Positions 5,881-6,856 of a stretch of 6,856 nt of DNA are shown here, piece by piece. Below the pieces are notes generated by a model, which saw nothing but the letters and a program-made list of their open reading frames with translations, had not been told where the DNA came from and searched no databases. Source of the DNA: Acidimicrobiaceae bacterium. GTDB lineage: Bacteria > Actinomycetota > Acidimicrobiia > Acidimicrobiales > Ilumatobacteraceae. Within the stretch, counting starts at the first letter, position 1; each line of letters begins with the position of its first letter. The position numbers and the translations under genes were made by a program. Location: assembly GCA_002727235.1 (NCBI GenBank), contig PBWL01000064.1:2178-9033 (forward strand), in the 5' to 3' direction.

Positions 5881-6856
5881 CTGAAACCGAATCTGTAGAT
5901 CAGGCTGGGCGTTTCACCGGCCGCGATCTTTCGAGATTCGCGAGCCGGCGAGCAGTGCTCCTCTCAGCGCTATTTATTGCAGGCATCTCAGGACTTGCTT
6001 CGTGGATATTTGCCCACAACCCCGATCCCACTCGTCCAATGCGAGGGTCTAGCCCGACCGTACTTGCAGAATCCATTCAATGGGGATTTGCCGATGCTGC
6101 GGGCTTACTGGGAGCAGTGTTCGTCGCTCTACTTCCCTTTCTTCAACTTCTCCGAAATCTGACTGCACGAAGCGTCGAGGGCCTCTCTTTGTGGGCGTGG
6201 CTGCTGTCCGCATGGGCGATGATTGGATCTCTTGCGCAAGGAATGAATGAAAGCGATTCGTTCCTAATTTGGGTCTCAACTCCTGCCGCTCTCGGCAGCG
6301 TTCTTGTGCTCGCAACTTTCGTGAAATTCGGGCGTTGGTCGTGGCGAGCTTTCGGATGGGCGTTTCTGCTCTCTGCAAGTTCAGCGGTTGTGCTTGAGAA
6401 CGCAGCCAGAGTGGGTAGCACATTCATGTGGCTCGCTTGTCTTTTGGGAGTCGTTCCCCTTACTTCGGTCGTCGCAATCAAACTTGTCACCGCCATCCTT
6501 CGGTCTCCATCGAGGAGATCGTGTTCACAGGCCGTTCATTTAATTGGCGCGATCGGTTACGTATTTTGGTTCGTCCAAGCGGTGCAAACTTCCAATGTCC
6601 CAATGGCGGCGGTCGCTGTCATCATGGCAGCTGCGTTTATTGCTGGTCTTGCAGCGCTGCTGTACCTCGGTGTTGTCTCCGATGATGGTGTTTCAGCGGC
6701 CGAGGTTGTTTTGTATCGACAAGTGAAGACAGTTCCCCGCGCAATTGCCATGCATGAACCGGTGTTCGACAAAGCTGGACGCCTCATCGATCTTGAACTT
6801 GTGTGGGCAAACGATACTTGGCAATCGTTTCGCAACGACCCCATTGCGACTGAGTC
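5877..6856 (+). CDS. Membrane sensor with PQ-loop/SWEET-like helices and PAS domain (3' end outside window)
   Basis: The frame opens at ATG 5877, overlapping the propeller stop (ATGA), and stays open for 326 codons to the window edge. Helices by eye: 26-45; then 73-92, 103-122, 129-150; then 158-173; then 184-207, 219-238, 241-265. This is one extra helix plus the 3+1+3 plan of PQ-loop/SWEET proteins. The first bundle carries LPFLQLLRN and TARSVEGLSLWAWLL, close to the PQ-loop signature with PxxQ for PQ. The second bundle keeps the helix pattern (GYVFWFVQAVQTSNVP) but not the PQ. From about 281 a PAS domain begins (RAIAMHEPVFDKAGRLIDLE, then LVWANDTWQSF). A histidine kinase or GGDEF output domain is expected beyond the edge but not seen. 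Coupling to the lipoprotein gene suggests the two proteins sense together. Confidence 0.82.
   Translation, partial: MTETESVDQAGRFTGRDLSRFASRRAVLLSALFIAGISGLASWIFAHNPDPTRPMRGSSPTVLAESIQWGFADAAGLLGAVFVALLPFLQLLRNLTARSVEGLSLWAWLLSAWAMIGSLAQGMNESDSFLIWVSTPAALGSVLVLATFVKFGRWSWRAFGWAFLLSASSAVVLENAARVGSTFMWLACLLGVVPLTSVVAIKLVTAILRSPSRRSCSQAVHLIGAIGYVFWFVQAVQTSNVPMAAVAVIMAAAFIAGLAALLYLGVVSDDGVSAAEVVLYRQVKTVPRAIAMHEPVFDKAGRLIDLELVWANDTWQSFRNDPIATE

Noticed and set aside
6049..6496. Two minus-strand open frames inside the sensor gene, and short plus-strand frames at 5977-6162, 6428-6685 and 6544-6726
   Set aside because: They overlap the long open frame from 5877, which encodes coherent hydrophobic helices and a PAS domain. 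The shorter frames are Arg/Ser-rich with no domain or ribosome site.

Overview
The window looks like a bacterial chromosome fragment of moderate GC, most likely an actinobacterium and perhaps a member of the Acidimicrobiia. This is an inference from the long Thr-rich linkers punctuated by Val-Pro/Pro-Glu, the InlB-type repeat followed by a secreted beta-propeller, and the style of the NarL-type regulators. No rRNA, tRNA, CRISPR array, insertion sequence or other mobile element was seen.

Layout. A minus-strand unit occupies the left end: a NarL/FixJ-type response regulator (161-823, RR1), whose stop codon overlaps the start of a further gene (161 down to 1) that runs out of the window. A 379-bp gene-free region (824-1202) separates it from a plus-strand unit. 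That unit starts with a second, clearly paralogous response regulator (1203-1895, RR2). After an 88-bp gap comes a lipoprotein reading frame (1984-3357), then a same-frame continuation (3457-5880) carrying a Thr-rich stalk, an InlB-type repeat and a seven-unit beta-propeller. Last is a multi-spanning membrane sensor (5877 to the window end) that overlaps the preceding stop by ATGA and is cut by the window edge.

The most striking point is that the lipoprotein and propeller frames are one uninterrupted frame of 1299 codons apart from a single TAG at 3355-3357. The upstream half has the lipoprotein signal and a papain-like Cys/His/Asp(Asn) module. The downstream half has extracellular domains but no export signal of its own, and the 33 codons between the TAG and the first ATG read like ordinary protein. 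The two halves were probably one approximately 1298-residue surface lipoprotein, now or apparently split by an amber codon through mutation, sequencing error or readthrough.

The membrane sensor has an N-terminal helix, then a 3+1+3 helix arrangement with a PQ-loop/SWEET-like signature, then the start of a PAS domain. Together the plus-strand genes suggest an envelope signalling module: surface lipoprotein with ligand-binding or peptidase-like parts, a transporter-like membrane sensor, and a DNA-binding response regulator. A perfect 14-bp sequence lies upstream of RR1 (minus strand) and upstream of the lipoprotein (plus strand), in each case pointing toward the gene. It is a candidate shared operator linking the two units. 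The output domain of the sensor and the identity of the left-end gene lie outside the window.
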